A stretch of DNA of 64,000 nt from Cinclus cinclus (taxonomy: Eukaryota; Chordata; Aves; Passeriformes; Cinclidae). Made by a program: the position numbers and the translations under genes. Shown here in pieces: positions 12,541-24,820 of this stretch. How positions within the stretch are numbered: the first letter of the stretch is position 1; each line of letters starts with the position of its first letter. The stretch spans positions 7,485,602 through 7,549,601 of the forward strand of contig NC_085055.1 of the NCBI RefSeq assembly GCF_963662255.1. Direction: 5' to 3'. The notes under the pieces are model-generated. The model saw only the letters and a list, made by a program, of their open reading frames with translations, did no database searches and was not told where the DNA came from.

Positions 12541-12705
12541 GTGCATCTCATCTCCTGCCCTTGCATCAGTGAATGCAGTCCCTTGTAGCTCATTTTTCCA
12601 GCTGCTTCAATGAGTGCACACACTGCATTTCATCTCCTGTGACTGCTTCACTGAGTTCCCTCCGTGTGGCTCTTGTGTCAATCTTCCATCCTGCACTGCC
12701 CACCC
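12541..12705. repeat. Degenerate tandem duplication, about 82-bp period
   Basis: TGCATCTCATCTCCTG at 12542 recurs as TGCATTTCATCTCCTG at 12624, and the following 35 bases (a GCATCAGTGAATGCAGTCCC-like phrase, then TGTAGCTC against TGTGGCTC) align with substitutions and small gaps. The copies are clearly older than the pair at 81-220. No coding role is seen. Confidence 0.6.
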
Positions 12706-15700
12706 CTTCAGCTCAGTAATGTACAGGGGAAGGGATCCTTGCAGTTATGAATGACACTTCTTCAGTGAAATATTTTAATATTTGCACTTGTTAATTAGCA
12801 TTTCATTTTGCTTTTATATTAAAGGTAAATGTAGGTGTTTTTCTACTGTCCAGTTGAGCACCCTACCCATTCAACTTAAATTGCATTCCCTCCTCACCTC
12901 CATGAGAAAATTAGAAAAACTTAAAATGAGAAATACTTAGACTGGAGGCTATCTTTATAGATTTTACTATCTTTTTCAAAAAGTTTTTTATGGAAATACA
13001 TACAATGAAAAGAGCAATTACACACACAGCATGTCAAGTAACTACTATTACTGATCTAGACAGTTGAGACAGTATTTGAAAGAATTCTGGTAGCAAATGA
13101 TGTTCTGAAACTTAAGTAATCATCTTTTACTGTTTTATTTTTCATTATTAAATATTGCCTGGTATAGTAAAATGCATACCAGTTTACGGTGCTGATTACA
13201 GATTAGTGAATATCTGAATTACTTTACAATTAATGTCTGCTTTGGCTTTATTTCTATGCTTTTCATGTTAACAAATTTTCCTTGTCCAATTCCTTGAAAA
13301 AATAGAGAATTTATTTTTTTTAAAAAATAGATATCTAGATGAAAACTTATTAGATGTTCACACTGAAAACTTTGGTGTGGAGGGAAAAAGGAAAAACTGA
13401 CCACAAAAATCACATTTTTCAAATTTTAGACACAGAAAGCAGACTAAAAGATTCTCTATGAAAATTCTGTTGTAGCAGAGTCAGAAGTCATCAAAACATT
13501 AAAGGAATTGATCACTTGGCTCTGTTTTTTATTATTATACAAATGTAGTGCTTTTATCTGACTAAAATATGTTTGAAGAAGTTATTCACTGAATAAGCAT
13601 TAAAAAAACTTAGTTACCTTATATTTATAAATTTACATGTACTTTGTATTTTAATGTTGTGAAATGCTGAACTTGAAGTGATTTTTTGCTTTGTCTTAAT
13701 TTCTGTAGTTTGTCAAACTTTTAGTGGAAATATGCAAATAATTTTACTGTATAGAGATCCTGCTTTTGTACCCCATTCCATTTGATATTTCTAAATTCTC
13801 ATTTGTTTTGCAATGCTGTTTGTGAAAGAATTCCACAAATCTAAAATTCCCTAGATTATAGGACCTTAAGTTAAACCTTAAATACCTACCAGACTTACCA
13901 AGATAAATGCTGATGTCCCTTGTGAAATGTGTTGAATTTAGTTCTGATTCTGTTGATAATTGGATATTGGGCAAAACCGTGGTGGAAACAGAGAACTAAA
14001 ATGATTAATATCACAAGTCCCTCAGGGTTTGTATAAAATTGGTCACAGTAAAAATTGTCAATCTTTCAAAGTATGTTAAAGTTTTAAATATTCTGGAGCT
14101 GCTGGGTGATGGCTTCTTATTTGTAAATTATTGTTTAAGGCTTATTTATGTTTTCAGTGCAAGGAGATCTGTATTTTCTTGGGAGGATTTTTTGATAGGA
14201 GTAATTTCTTTGAATTGGTTGCAATGATGATTTTGAGAAGCAGATTATTTATAGAGCCAACACGTTGACACACTATCAACCATTAAAAAAAGACTAATAA
14301 GGTTAATTGTCATATGAACCCTCCTCTGTAGTCTGAAATCTGTAGGCTTTGATTGTTTCTCTGGGGGAAACTCTGCCCAGATGGCATTTTCCTCAAGGCC
14401 CTGACCCACAAGAGGCCTGTGGAGATGGAGAACAAGGTGCATCTCCACAGACTAATTAATTTACTATTATAGCACCTGTTCCAGAATAGATAGGGCTGGA
14501 AAGGAAAACAGTCCCTGGGCACAGTGGTAGGCTCACTGGTAAATGGATTTGAGCTGATTATATTAAGCTGATGCTTTGATCATCTAAAGGCGTTAAAATG
14601 GAAATATGTTTTTGCTGGCTGTTGGCCTCCATGTGAGTGCAGTTCGTATTATAAGCGAGCAGTAAGGAAAAAGCTGGTTTCGACTCAAGCAAATATATTT
14701 TTTAAAAGTGCACAGGAAAACTGCTCTCCCCCACCTTTCAAATTCAGGAATATTAACACACACAAACACTTGAAGCATTTCCTTAGATATTTCAACATTT
14801 GTTCATATTCCAAGTCATCGGAGTGAAGCCCTAGAAGCCCACCCCTTTTCTGTCATCCGTAGGGTGTCAGTACATATTCTTACCCCTGATTAAAACATGT
14901 TTGAGGTCTTTAAGGAGTTGAATTACATTTGTGAGGAAAAAAAGTAGCCTCATCAGTAAAATCTTGGCAAACTGTGCAATTGACTTTTGATCGAATGGTA
15001 ACAGGCAATGGCAAATCCTTGTGTAAACATTGCTGGGTAGTAAGTGGATTTACAATGTGTTAATCTGTACTCACTTGCACTTTATTGCCATTTGGATTCC
15101 CAGAAGGATTAGCTGTAATTTTATTGGCCCTGTGAGGCTATATTGCCATATCCCTTTTCAAATCAACTCGGTGATTTTTTTTTTTCCATTTTATTTATTT
15201 AACAAGCATGGATCCTATAAGCTGTAGGGTAAGATTAATTGACCCTTGCCATTATAAGGTTAAAAGTGCATGTAATTAAGGTTCTGATAAATAATACGTT
15301 CTTTAAAGCAGCATCAATATTGTAACTAGCTACATCAAAGCTAACCGTCATCTATAGTATGAATGCACAAGGCATAAAGCCCTTCCAAATTATAGAAATA
15401 TTTCCAAATGCATACATTATTTTAAAAAACAAATTTACTAGATGGTTGTATAATCAGTAAATTTATCTGTGTTATCATAAAAATGATAACTTTTTCAAGC
15501 AATCCAAAGTCAAGGAGCAGTACATAAACAGGATTCCAGATTCTCATGTGGTTTCTTTTAACAGCAACATGGCATTCCAATCCCTCATGGAGCAAGAAAA
15601 TTCAGTGGAACTTTTGGTGTGTAGCTTCTTTAAGAAAAGCTACTCCTCAGGCCGTTGACATTATTTGTAACAAATAGCAGGAAGAAACTGGAGAATCATA

Positions 15701-18700
15701 ATACAATAGATTCATTTAGAAAGAAGGATAGTTTACAGTGAGATTTTCATCAAGCAAGATTAAAGCTATTTCCTGTATGGTTTCATTTTGTAATACGTTT
15801 TTGCACCTTTGAGCAACAAGGTACTGCAGGAGAGAAAAACATAGTAACTTCATACAGGGATATTAAAATGCCTAATTGCTGTGCAAAAATAGCATCTGTT
15901 AAATTTGGAGATTGATTTGAGTTAAAACTCCTTCCAAAGATCAACAAGAGACAACAAAATTGCTTCCCTTACCTGTTGATGGGATTAACTCTCTACAGAT
16001 GGAACCCTAGCAAATGCATGGGTTTGTAAATTCATCACTTTTAACTAATCTAAAACCTTTCATTCTTTTTTCCTTCCCTCATTCGTTGATTTTTAAATCT
16101 TCCTTTAAAATACATTGCAGAAACGGGGTAGTGTCTTGTCTCCATCTGCTTCATTGGATACTCTAAAAAAGGGGGAGGTTGATCCATACTTACTTTCTCT
16201 TTGCTGCAGAAAGCTTCCAAGCCCCATTCCACTTCAGTTTTGGCATGTGGTTTCTGCAGTTGGCTGTTGCCTCATTTCTTCTTTTTGCTGATCAGCAGAG
16301 TCTTCTGAGCAGCTCCTCAATGGGCAAAGGAAAAGGAATGTCCCTGTCAGTGTGAAACGTTTGTTCTACACTTTTGGGCTCCTAAAAATAGCAGATTAGG
16401 CTGCTTTTTTAAAACCCAGAAGTAGGCTCTTGAGATCATCAATCATCCAAAGAAACATAGAGATTTTATCAGATACATGAAGCTTGGAACAAGCCACTTG
16501 AGAGACTGCCAGAACATTAAACCATAGAAAACTAGAAATAGACATAAACTACACATTAGAGGCTTTCCTCTGATATGATGAAAATTATTCACAGAAAAAA
16601 TGAAGCTTCTCTTTGCACACAGAGAAGCAATTTTTTAATCTGAAATCTGTACAGCTACAGGTGCACCTAGGAAAAAAAAACAGTTTAGGTAAGGGAAAAC
16701 AGAATGAAGAGAATGCCCAAAGCAGAATGACTGTGAGAGACTTGACAAATAAAGAAACATCTGGTGAATGCAAGGCATCTGTTTGTAGGCTGGGTTTTTC
16801 CAAGCCACTTAACTGCTACAGTTGTGAAATCAGCAGGTATTAGTTAGGTTGTTAGTGCTCTTTTTTTTTTTTTAAATTCTACTTTTGCCATTTGATTAAA
16901 ACAAGAAGTGACAGGTGACTGAGAGCAGAGCACTTCTTATGAAGATTTCCAGTGGATTGTTTAAAAGGTGCTGAAGCAAAATGTCAGTTAAATTTACTCA
17001 CAACTTTCTGTGATGTTCACAGCTTTTTGTGCCATTATGCATGAAGCAAGAAAGTACTTTTAAAACTATCCAATAATATTTGTAAATAGCATTTTTCATT
17101 TCATATTGTGTGATGCAGCCTTAGTAGGTAAGAAGCAATTTTTCTGAAAATGGTGAGGAGTTAGGAAGCTGGGCAGTTGAAAGATTTTCATCTATCAGGA
17201 TTTTTTTAAAGAAACCTGGCTGCTATTTGTTTTAGTTACATGTGCACTGAGCAAGAATAATGCAGAGTAACAGCTTTTGTAGCCACTGCATCTCTCCACC
17301 AGTAGATTTAGCATCTGTTTTTTTATCAAAGTGGGTGACTCTAAAATATTCCCATCTCTGCTTATGGCTGACATGACTGAAAGTTCAAATTGATCAATAT
17401 AAAACTTTGTTATTTTCTCAGAGTACAAGGCCAAGCTCTTTTAATCACAATATTTTACATTACAGTGGTTGCTTCAGATTGACATTTGGGAAGCTGTTTG
17501 CAGCTTCCTATTAACATTAATGTACTGATTAGCAAAGTCTGTTAAAAATGGGTTAATATTCATCCAGTATGCTATCACACACATTGATTAAAATTCTCAC
17601 TGCTTTCTGGCATTGCTGTTGTGTTTTGTTTTTTTTTTTCCTTTACCAGATGAGTAGTAATATAACAAGGTACTGTAGCTGGCGTTATTCTGGTTTGATG
17701 TTTATCACACAATTATCATAATTTCTACTGATCAAAATTACTACTCAAACTTCTTAAAAAGCAGGAATTTTATTTTGTTTTACTTTTAAAAATATTAACT
17801 TAATTATGTAGAAGGGCTGGCTTATTTGAAGACTAGAATTCACAGTCAGAAATAAACATGGCCACCAAGAAAAAGGCAGTGAGGATTGCCAGCCCAACAA
17901 CCTTAATGTAAGCAAAAGATCCATCTGTTGTCTGAAGTTTAGTGTGCTGGCTGGCAATGAGGATTGCTAACAAGTGGATTGAAAACGCTAAATTTGCCCA
18001 TAACAGCTTTGGATGCCAGTGTGAAAAGCTGAAAATATCATGGGAAAGCTGCTTAGATATTTATTTTTTATCAGAATGGAAGAAAGGAGCAGGACAAGCA
18101 GGGGTGTGTATCGTGTGTCTGTCTGCAGGAGAAGCAACCAGACTGTCCTGAGGAGCAGATGAATATGGGAGAAGTTTCACAATCCCATTTACACTGATGG
18201 CACAGAGAGCATTATCTGGGTGGAGGTGTACACAAATGTACCACCTGTGAAATGCTACCACTAAAGTGTTCAGCAAATTGTTGGCATCTCTCCAGTTCTC
18301 CTTAATGGGAATTGTGTGAAAGTTTATTTCATTCCCTGAAACAGAGAGAAGCAAGACAGTTTGTACAGTTTGAGTTCTATTAATAATATGGTGAAACATA
18401 AAATATCTTCTGAGGAGTATGAGCTACGGGAATTACATTAATCTCCTGAACTGGAACTGTAGAGGCTTAAGAAGCTTAAATCAAGGGCATCCAAATTTTG
18501 CCCAACTGAGGACTGTGTTGGCATCTTGTCTAGAGCTTGAGGGTTGAATCTCATTGATTATTGCCGACCTCCTCTTTAACACAGAGCTGCAGCTCATGCA
18601 GATAAGCTCAAAATTGGAGAGTGAAACATTCTTGGTACCTGCATTAGAGTTTGGGGGGAAGGGGGCTATATTATAATGATTATGATGCCTAAGAAAAGCA

Positions 18701-19520
18701 CTGCTTTTCTTTCTTTTACCCCTCAATAGTGTTCATGCTCACTGATTTCAGGACAAGCTAGTTTGAAATGTGAAATTCAAACTGGTTTCTTTCTGTTTAA
18801 TGTGTCATCAACATTAATAGTCTCTATATACAAAAATGAGGTGATCTGACCTAACCCATGTCTGTCATTTCACTTCCAGAGCCCACTTCAAATTGTGATC
18901 TGGTTCCTTCTGGTCAACTCTGAAAATGCATAAAGTATCATATAACAAGTAATCGATAACAAATTAACAGAAAATTTGATTTAATTCTAGGCACTGCTTA
19001 AAGTAGGTTTCTTTTTTCCCTTCTTGGTGGCCACCTGTGACAGTAATATACAAGCTCACCTTCCAATTGCAGAACACTGGTGCTCATATTGAACTTTGCT
19101 CCAGAACTTCTGTATTGAACTTGAAAGTTCACAAAGAAATGTTAATTTAAACAGAAGTGTAATTTTCTTCCTGGTTCTTTTCATAAGAAGGTTTTCCTGC
19201 TGTTCCACATTCATCTCCAGAGGTCTGTAAAGCCATGCTTTGAACAATGTCTGAAGTGTTCCATACTCAAATAAAAACAGCTAGAGTAGCAGATTCAAAC
19301 TCTAGGACAACAGGAAGGGGATTTCTGTTTCCCATCTCTCATATCATCATCTCTAGCATAAATTATAAAAAAGTTGCAAAGGTTAGGGATGAATTTCTGT
19401 CTATAAAGCTTTTAGAGTTTCTGATAATTTTTTTGGTTTCATGCCTGCATTTTACTTGTGGTACCTGTACCAGTGCACACCATGCCTCAGATTATACTTG
19501 TTGAACACATGAGTAAATAA
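12706..19520. other. Unique noncoding DNA, no gene seen
   Basis: AT-rich sequence without a recognisable interspersed repeat. Frames of up to 112 codons (18061-18399 minus) have no known domain. The part 14540-15340 is rich in TAAT/ATTA and has a non-repetitive, complex texture that I often associate with conserved noncoding elements; that is an impression, not evidence. Confidence 0.55.
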
Positions 19521-19544
19521 TTTTTTTGTTGTTGTTGTTGTTTA
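19521..19544. repeat. T-run and (GTT)n microsatellite
   Basis: Seven T followed by about five GTT units. A simple repeat. Confidence 0.9.
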
Positions 19545-22500
19545 GTGCAGTAATTTGGATTTTTCAGGGTTCCAGGAACAATTTTACTGTAGGTAATTGC
19601 AAAGCATAGTCTGGTCAGATATTAAAATGTGTATATGGGTGTTTGATGAATTCATCACTCTGCCTCTTGCATTTGTTATTGGTTATTTTCAGCGATAAAC
19701 CTAAAGTATTCTATCTTCTATGTTAAATGAAAAATATATTTACAATAAATATTACACTGAGGCTTAGAATCTGAATAGATGGGATGTTCATTGAAGTGTT
19801 CCCATGGACAATAACTTTTTATTTCTACAAGATTTTCCTCTTTCTTTTAGGTAAGTGTAAAGACAAGGAGGTGCATATCAAACAACCATGTAACATAAAG
19901 GGATGATTTGAGCAGAGGGGTTGGAAAACATGGATTTTATTTCAAATAGAAGAAAGTAGCTTTATGTGCAGGTGGATTGCAGAAGGGTCCCCTCTTCTGA
20001 AGCCCATCTGGGAAGTTAGTTTAGCTCTATTGATGTTTGAGACTCTTTCTTTCATCACAACCACATGCCAAGACAATAAGTAATTGAACTGCGTGTTTTG
20101 CCTTTTTAAAAAGGTGTAATCTCCTTCTGAAGTGTAGAGAGATGTTTTGCAGGATTTTTCTCATTTATCTCTCACTGCACCACGCAGGCGGGGTTTTGAG
20201 CCTAGGCTGCAGTATCTCTTTACCATCTCTTTGATGAACACCTGCTTCTGATGTACAAACGTGTATCTGCTGAGATGCAAAATTGAAATAATTTTAACAG
20301 TATAAGAATAATTAGGAATCTTTTTTAAAGGTCCACCTGTTCAAAATACTGGTTTGTTTATTTCTACATTGCATAATGTAAGCAGACGTTTAGCAATTAT
20401 GATTTCATAGGCATTATTTTTCTGTATTTTAACCTAAAAAATGAAATTATTTGTCATTACAAAGAAATCAAAAGTTAGATTCCAGTTTCTATATTCTCTG
20501 AAAGATATTAAAAGAAAAAGTACTGTCTCTTACAATGATGTGTTATTTCCATTTTTCATAATTTAGAATGTGAGAACAGATATGAGTAACTTTTTCCACT
20601 TTCTTTGAGCTAGAGTAATTTATTTTACAAGATCAGCAAGCATGTCTTTCACAAATATTCCTCGTAAAAAGAAGTCAATAGTATAGAAATTTGGAATTAT
20701 GTGATAAACATAGCTATACATGCTCTACCTTAAAAACCTGAACAAAAACTGGAGCCTTTAAACATATTAGATTTTAAATATGGATCATTCGTTAATTAAC
20801 CTGTCACTTAAAATGTAAATAATTATATTTTGTTAATAAATGGACCAGAAATTCTATTAATTTACTTCTGATTTACCATATTGTTCATTAAAGAAAAATT
20901 GAACAAGTCTTAAAAATTTAAATTTTAAATTTAAAATATATTCATATATAAATGTAAAAATACACCCTTTAGTTCTTAAGTTAGGTCACCTTTTTATAGA
21001 CTTGTATCCCTTCATCAGTGGGAGACATTTTGAAGTCTGGTTAAAGACTGTTGTGAGTGATTTATTAGCATCAAGATGGAATGAATATTTACAATTACAA
21101 TCTAGTTCTTAAAGTCTGTTACCTCTTTGTATGCCCTAACTTAATTTCAAAGTGAGAACTGAAGTATATCTAGAGGAGAGAAGCAACATTTTTTTACTAG
21201 ATAATGCCCCTTTTAAAATACACCAAGTAAACAAAATATGATAAATGTAAGGAAAAGGACAAATTTCAGATATGTAGGTTTATTCTCACTGGTATTGATT
21301 CTAATTCATTAAGGTTATTAGATAGCAACATTCACAGACAAGTGGGACTAGTTGTTGGGACTAGAGATTTCCCACTAATTTCTACTCCTATCTCAAATCC
21401 TTTCACTGCTATTGATCTCATATAGCCCTTTAGAGAAGGTTATTCCATTCTTTGGCAGAACAATTTAATAAAACTCACTCTTAACTCTAATGAACCCTAT
21501 AAATGATAGTTAAGAATTTAAGGTTTGCAAGTTGCTTTTGTAGCACGTTGCTTTCATCTGCTTCAAGCTTGCTAAACTTCAACCAGTGAAGAAATATTGC
21601 TCAATTGGTTTCTGCTCACAGCTAAAACTTTTTATGGTTAATTTAAAAGTTGAAATAAAACCTTTCTGGCCATTTTGTAGAGGAAGGAAATAGACACAAA
21701 ATAATTTTTGAGTCTTGTCCATATCAAGGGAAACAGAGTACCAAGAACTGATTTTGATTCGGTTATAAAGGCGGAGTCTGAAGCACAGGCACAATCATCT
21801 GTGAATGAGCACTTTGGCTTAACTCTGGGAAATAGATTTGTTCCCTTATTTAAGTCATAAAGATTAGTGGGTTCTGTATTCTGAGATTTTTGTAGAGTTT
21901 TATTAAGGACTTTTAAATTTAAAACAAATTTCTCCTCATGTGGAGCACTGAATCTGTCCTTATTTTGCACCCATGTGTCCTTCAGTTTCATCACTGAATA
22001 TTTTCCTAAAATCCTCTGGTTATGAAAAGTTATTTATGTCAAATTTATGAACTGATTGCACTCTGAGTCATACCTGACACATCTGTGACTCAAGGTGCCA
22101 CAGCAAGCTAAGAGTTACAGCACCAGAGTGAATGTGTGCAGGTGGCAAAGGCTACCAAGAGACTTGATGTCATGGAGGCTGGATTAGGACCTTGACTGAT
22201 GTAAAAATTTATTGTCTCTATCGTCATACCTTGAACATCTTCTGGTTGTTTACTGAGGCACAAGAGCATTGAAATAAGAAATATAATACTGCTGTTGCCC
22301 TGAAAGGAAAAGTACCAAACTGAGAGAGATGAGTTAAAATTGAAAAAACGGCAGCAGTTTCAGTAAAACTTAGATATTTTTGGAGATTTATCTATTTCAC
22401 TGAAGTATTTGCTCATTAAAAAGGTTGAAGTATTTTAAAATGCATATGAAAATATTTTTTAAATTTGAAATTACTGTATTAGCTCTTAAATGTCATTGAA

Positions 22501-22853
22501 CAGAATTGAAGAGTCTCAAATTTGAAGCAAAATTTATGCTATTCAATCAAATATTAAAATTTCCTTTTTTTTTTCATAATAATTTAAAATAGTGGGAAAA
22601 AAATGCATTTCCAGAAAGCTGGAAAATAAGTTATTTGTCCAGCTCATGAAATGAATATTGAAGAGAGGATGAAAATTATTGAACTGCTGAAAAAAATTTG
22701 GATACAATTATAGCATTCTACAGAAACATGGAGAAAAGCAAGAGAATTTTTTTTTAAAATGTCCATATTCCCCGGTTCATGCTGTTCTGCATGTTTTAAG
22801 GTTTCATTTTAAAATGAATTTCTGGGGATTTCCCTGTTGCAGTGATACAGATG
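19545..22853. other. Unique noncoding DNA, no gene seen
   Basis: Very AT-rich. At about 20911-20940 it contains alternating A and T blocks that are locally self-complementary. The longest frame, 118 codons at 21638-21994 (minus), has no recognised domain and no clear splice sites at its ends. Confidence 0.55.
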
Positions 22854-23063
22854 TCACAGTGCACACAGACACCCTGTCATGTTGAACTTAGTCTTGCGGA
22901 AAGGTGTCTCCAGACAAACAATAACAGCAGCGAAAGTGGGACTGCCATGTTCTTCCATCACATCCTCTACAATGAGCACTTCACAGTCTACTTGCAACCG
23001 TTTACAGTCAAACCTAATTAAACACAAGCACGTTTTTCTTTCTGCTAAAACCAAACAACCCAT
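22854..23063 (-). other. Unassigned 69-codon frame, weak exon or pseudogene candidate
   Basis: The minus frame encodes a stretch around MEEHGSPTFAAVIVCLETPF whose composition looks more like a folded protein than the Lys/Phe/Leu-rich noise elsewhere. It ends in TGA just before the upstream DNA. Possible acceptors on the minus strand (TTTAATTAG or CATTGTAG upstream) are weak and no GTRAGT donor follows. An 88-codon plus frame (22879-23145) overlaps it. I do not recognise the family, and it may be chance. Confidence 0.15.
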
Positions 23064-24366
23064 GTATAATGGTTATATTGTTAACTTCAATAAAAAGCTA
23101 CAAACTGTGAAGGATGAGATTCTAACAGCAAGGTTAAGTCAGTGATGTATGTACACAGAGTTTTGGATTCAGTGTGTTGTTTAACAGTTCAGCTAGAAAA
23201 CAGGAAAAAATGTTTGCTTTCTTGTTGTTTTTTCTTTTTTTTCACCTTTCTCCATAATTTTCTATTTTTATATTCTGGTGATGTGATGCAATGAATGATG
23301 CGCTCTTCTCTTAGAAAACCCAACTTACTGGTTAAAACTGAGTATATGTGTGTACTATAACATGTGTGAGTATAAAGAATTTAGTGGAAGTAAGTTGATT
23401 GAACATTGAAACATATTGAAACATTGGGTTCTTTTTTTTCTCTGAACATGAAGAAAAATTTCAGAAAACTTGGAAGTGATACATAACTTCAAACAACAGT
23501 TTGTGGGAGGAGGTCAGGAGGGGAGTCTAAACACTTGCAGTTTAAAAATTTGTATGATAAAGGTGAGATACAAACATGAAGGACACTTGATCATTGATAC
23601 TGAGGAGACTTTGATTTGGTGCTTATCAATCATAGCTGCATATTTGTTACTTGCTTGAGGCTGCATGAAATGAATACTTGGATGAAGATGATGTTGTAAC
23701 TGAACACAAGTCTCATTCACCAGGGTTAAAATGCCAAGCGAACATTGGCCCGGTTGTTCTTTTAGGGCCTTCCCTTCCATAATGTGTTCTGGACTTTCCC
23801 TCCACTTAGTTCTGATCATTAAGAAGCATCATTTATTCTACTGCGTGTTCAGTCTAGGATGGATTTTTCTTCCTCCTGCTTTTTTTCCAGATTTCTGAAA
23901 AGCAGCTGATATATTGATACATGGAGACATGCCGGTTCAGGGTTATTTTAGGTGTAGGAGTATCTCTCTTTGCTGTGGTTCTATGTGAAGAACTTCACAC
24001 AATACTTTTCTCATCAAAGATTTTTGAAAATCATTCAAATAAGGAGAATTTATATCTAACTGAAACATTTCCTTTCTTACTTCTAGGCCACTTTCAGTTT
24101 GGAACAGGGATTGACTAGTGAAAGCAATTTTCCATTTAATTGAGCATTTAATATACATTTAATATGTATTTTGCTGTACACAATATCACCTTTATTTTTT
24201 TTTTGCATGAAGGCCATGGAAATTCACTTATTAAAACCTTTCTAAACCTTTGAATAACATCACTATCCCATTTTGTTTCTAGTTCAAACCTATACTAGAT
24301 TGTGCCAGCCCCCAATCATGTGTTTATTCTAATGTACAAGTTAGTGATTCCTCTAAACAGCAAAAT
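23064..24366. other. Unique noncoding DNA, no gene seen
   Basis: AT-rich sequence with a small iteration of an ACATTGAAACAT-type phrase at 23402-23427. Frames of up to 101 codons (23514-23819 minus) are not recognisable. Confidence 0.55.
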
Positions 24367-24392
24367 GAAATATAGAAATATTTCTATATTTC
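24367..24392. repeat. Perfect 26-bp palindrome
   Basis: The strand reads GAAATATAGAAAT followed directly by its reverse complement, with no spacer and no mismatch. It can extrude as a cruciform. It could be a chance AT-rich palindrome or the collapsed core of an old inverted-repeat element; no flanking terminal repeats were seen. Confidence 0.9.
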
Positions 24393-24662
24393 TGTCTTCC
24401 TTTTCTCTAAGCCTGCCACCCTGATTGTCTCATCATCAGACATACCTATAAAACAGAAACTAAATTACCAAACAGGTAATCTTCACTTTCTAACCCATGA
24501 AAAAAATGCAAGTCCCAGCTTCACTAACACATTCTGTTAGGCTGTAGTCTCTCTAAATAGATGTTTTTGGGACAGTGGTAAGAAGTGTCAGGGTGATCAG
24601 AAAGCTCACAATGGCTACTAAAAGCTAAAACTTCATAATCAGGAACCTGAAACCTGTTACAA

Positions 24663-24820
24663 GAATTATTAGTATTTTTATTATATCGGTGTCTGAAGCT
24701 CTAGCTATTAGTCCAGATGCTTTTTATTATAACGTACAAATACAGAAGAAAAAGATAGACCCTGACCTGAAGAACTTATAGTCGAAGTAGAATCATGAAC
24801 AGAGAGAGAATGAGGGTGTC
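24663..24820 (+). mobile_element. MIR-type CORE-SINE relic (amniote)
   Basis: The order of phrases matches a MIR-like SINE common in sauropsid DNA: an ATTATTAGTATTTTTATTAT start, a degenerate middle, then ACGTACAAATACAGAAGAAA, then GATAGACCCTGACCTGAAGA and ACTTATAGTCGAAGTAGA. The remembered family reads 'gtacaaacacagaacaaaaagac ... tccctgccc.aaagagcttacaatctaag'. Identity is moderate, as expected for an element inserted early in amniote history. The 3' region (the 'aaggtcacacag' part) is not clearly present. Confidence 0.7.
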
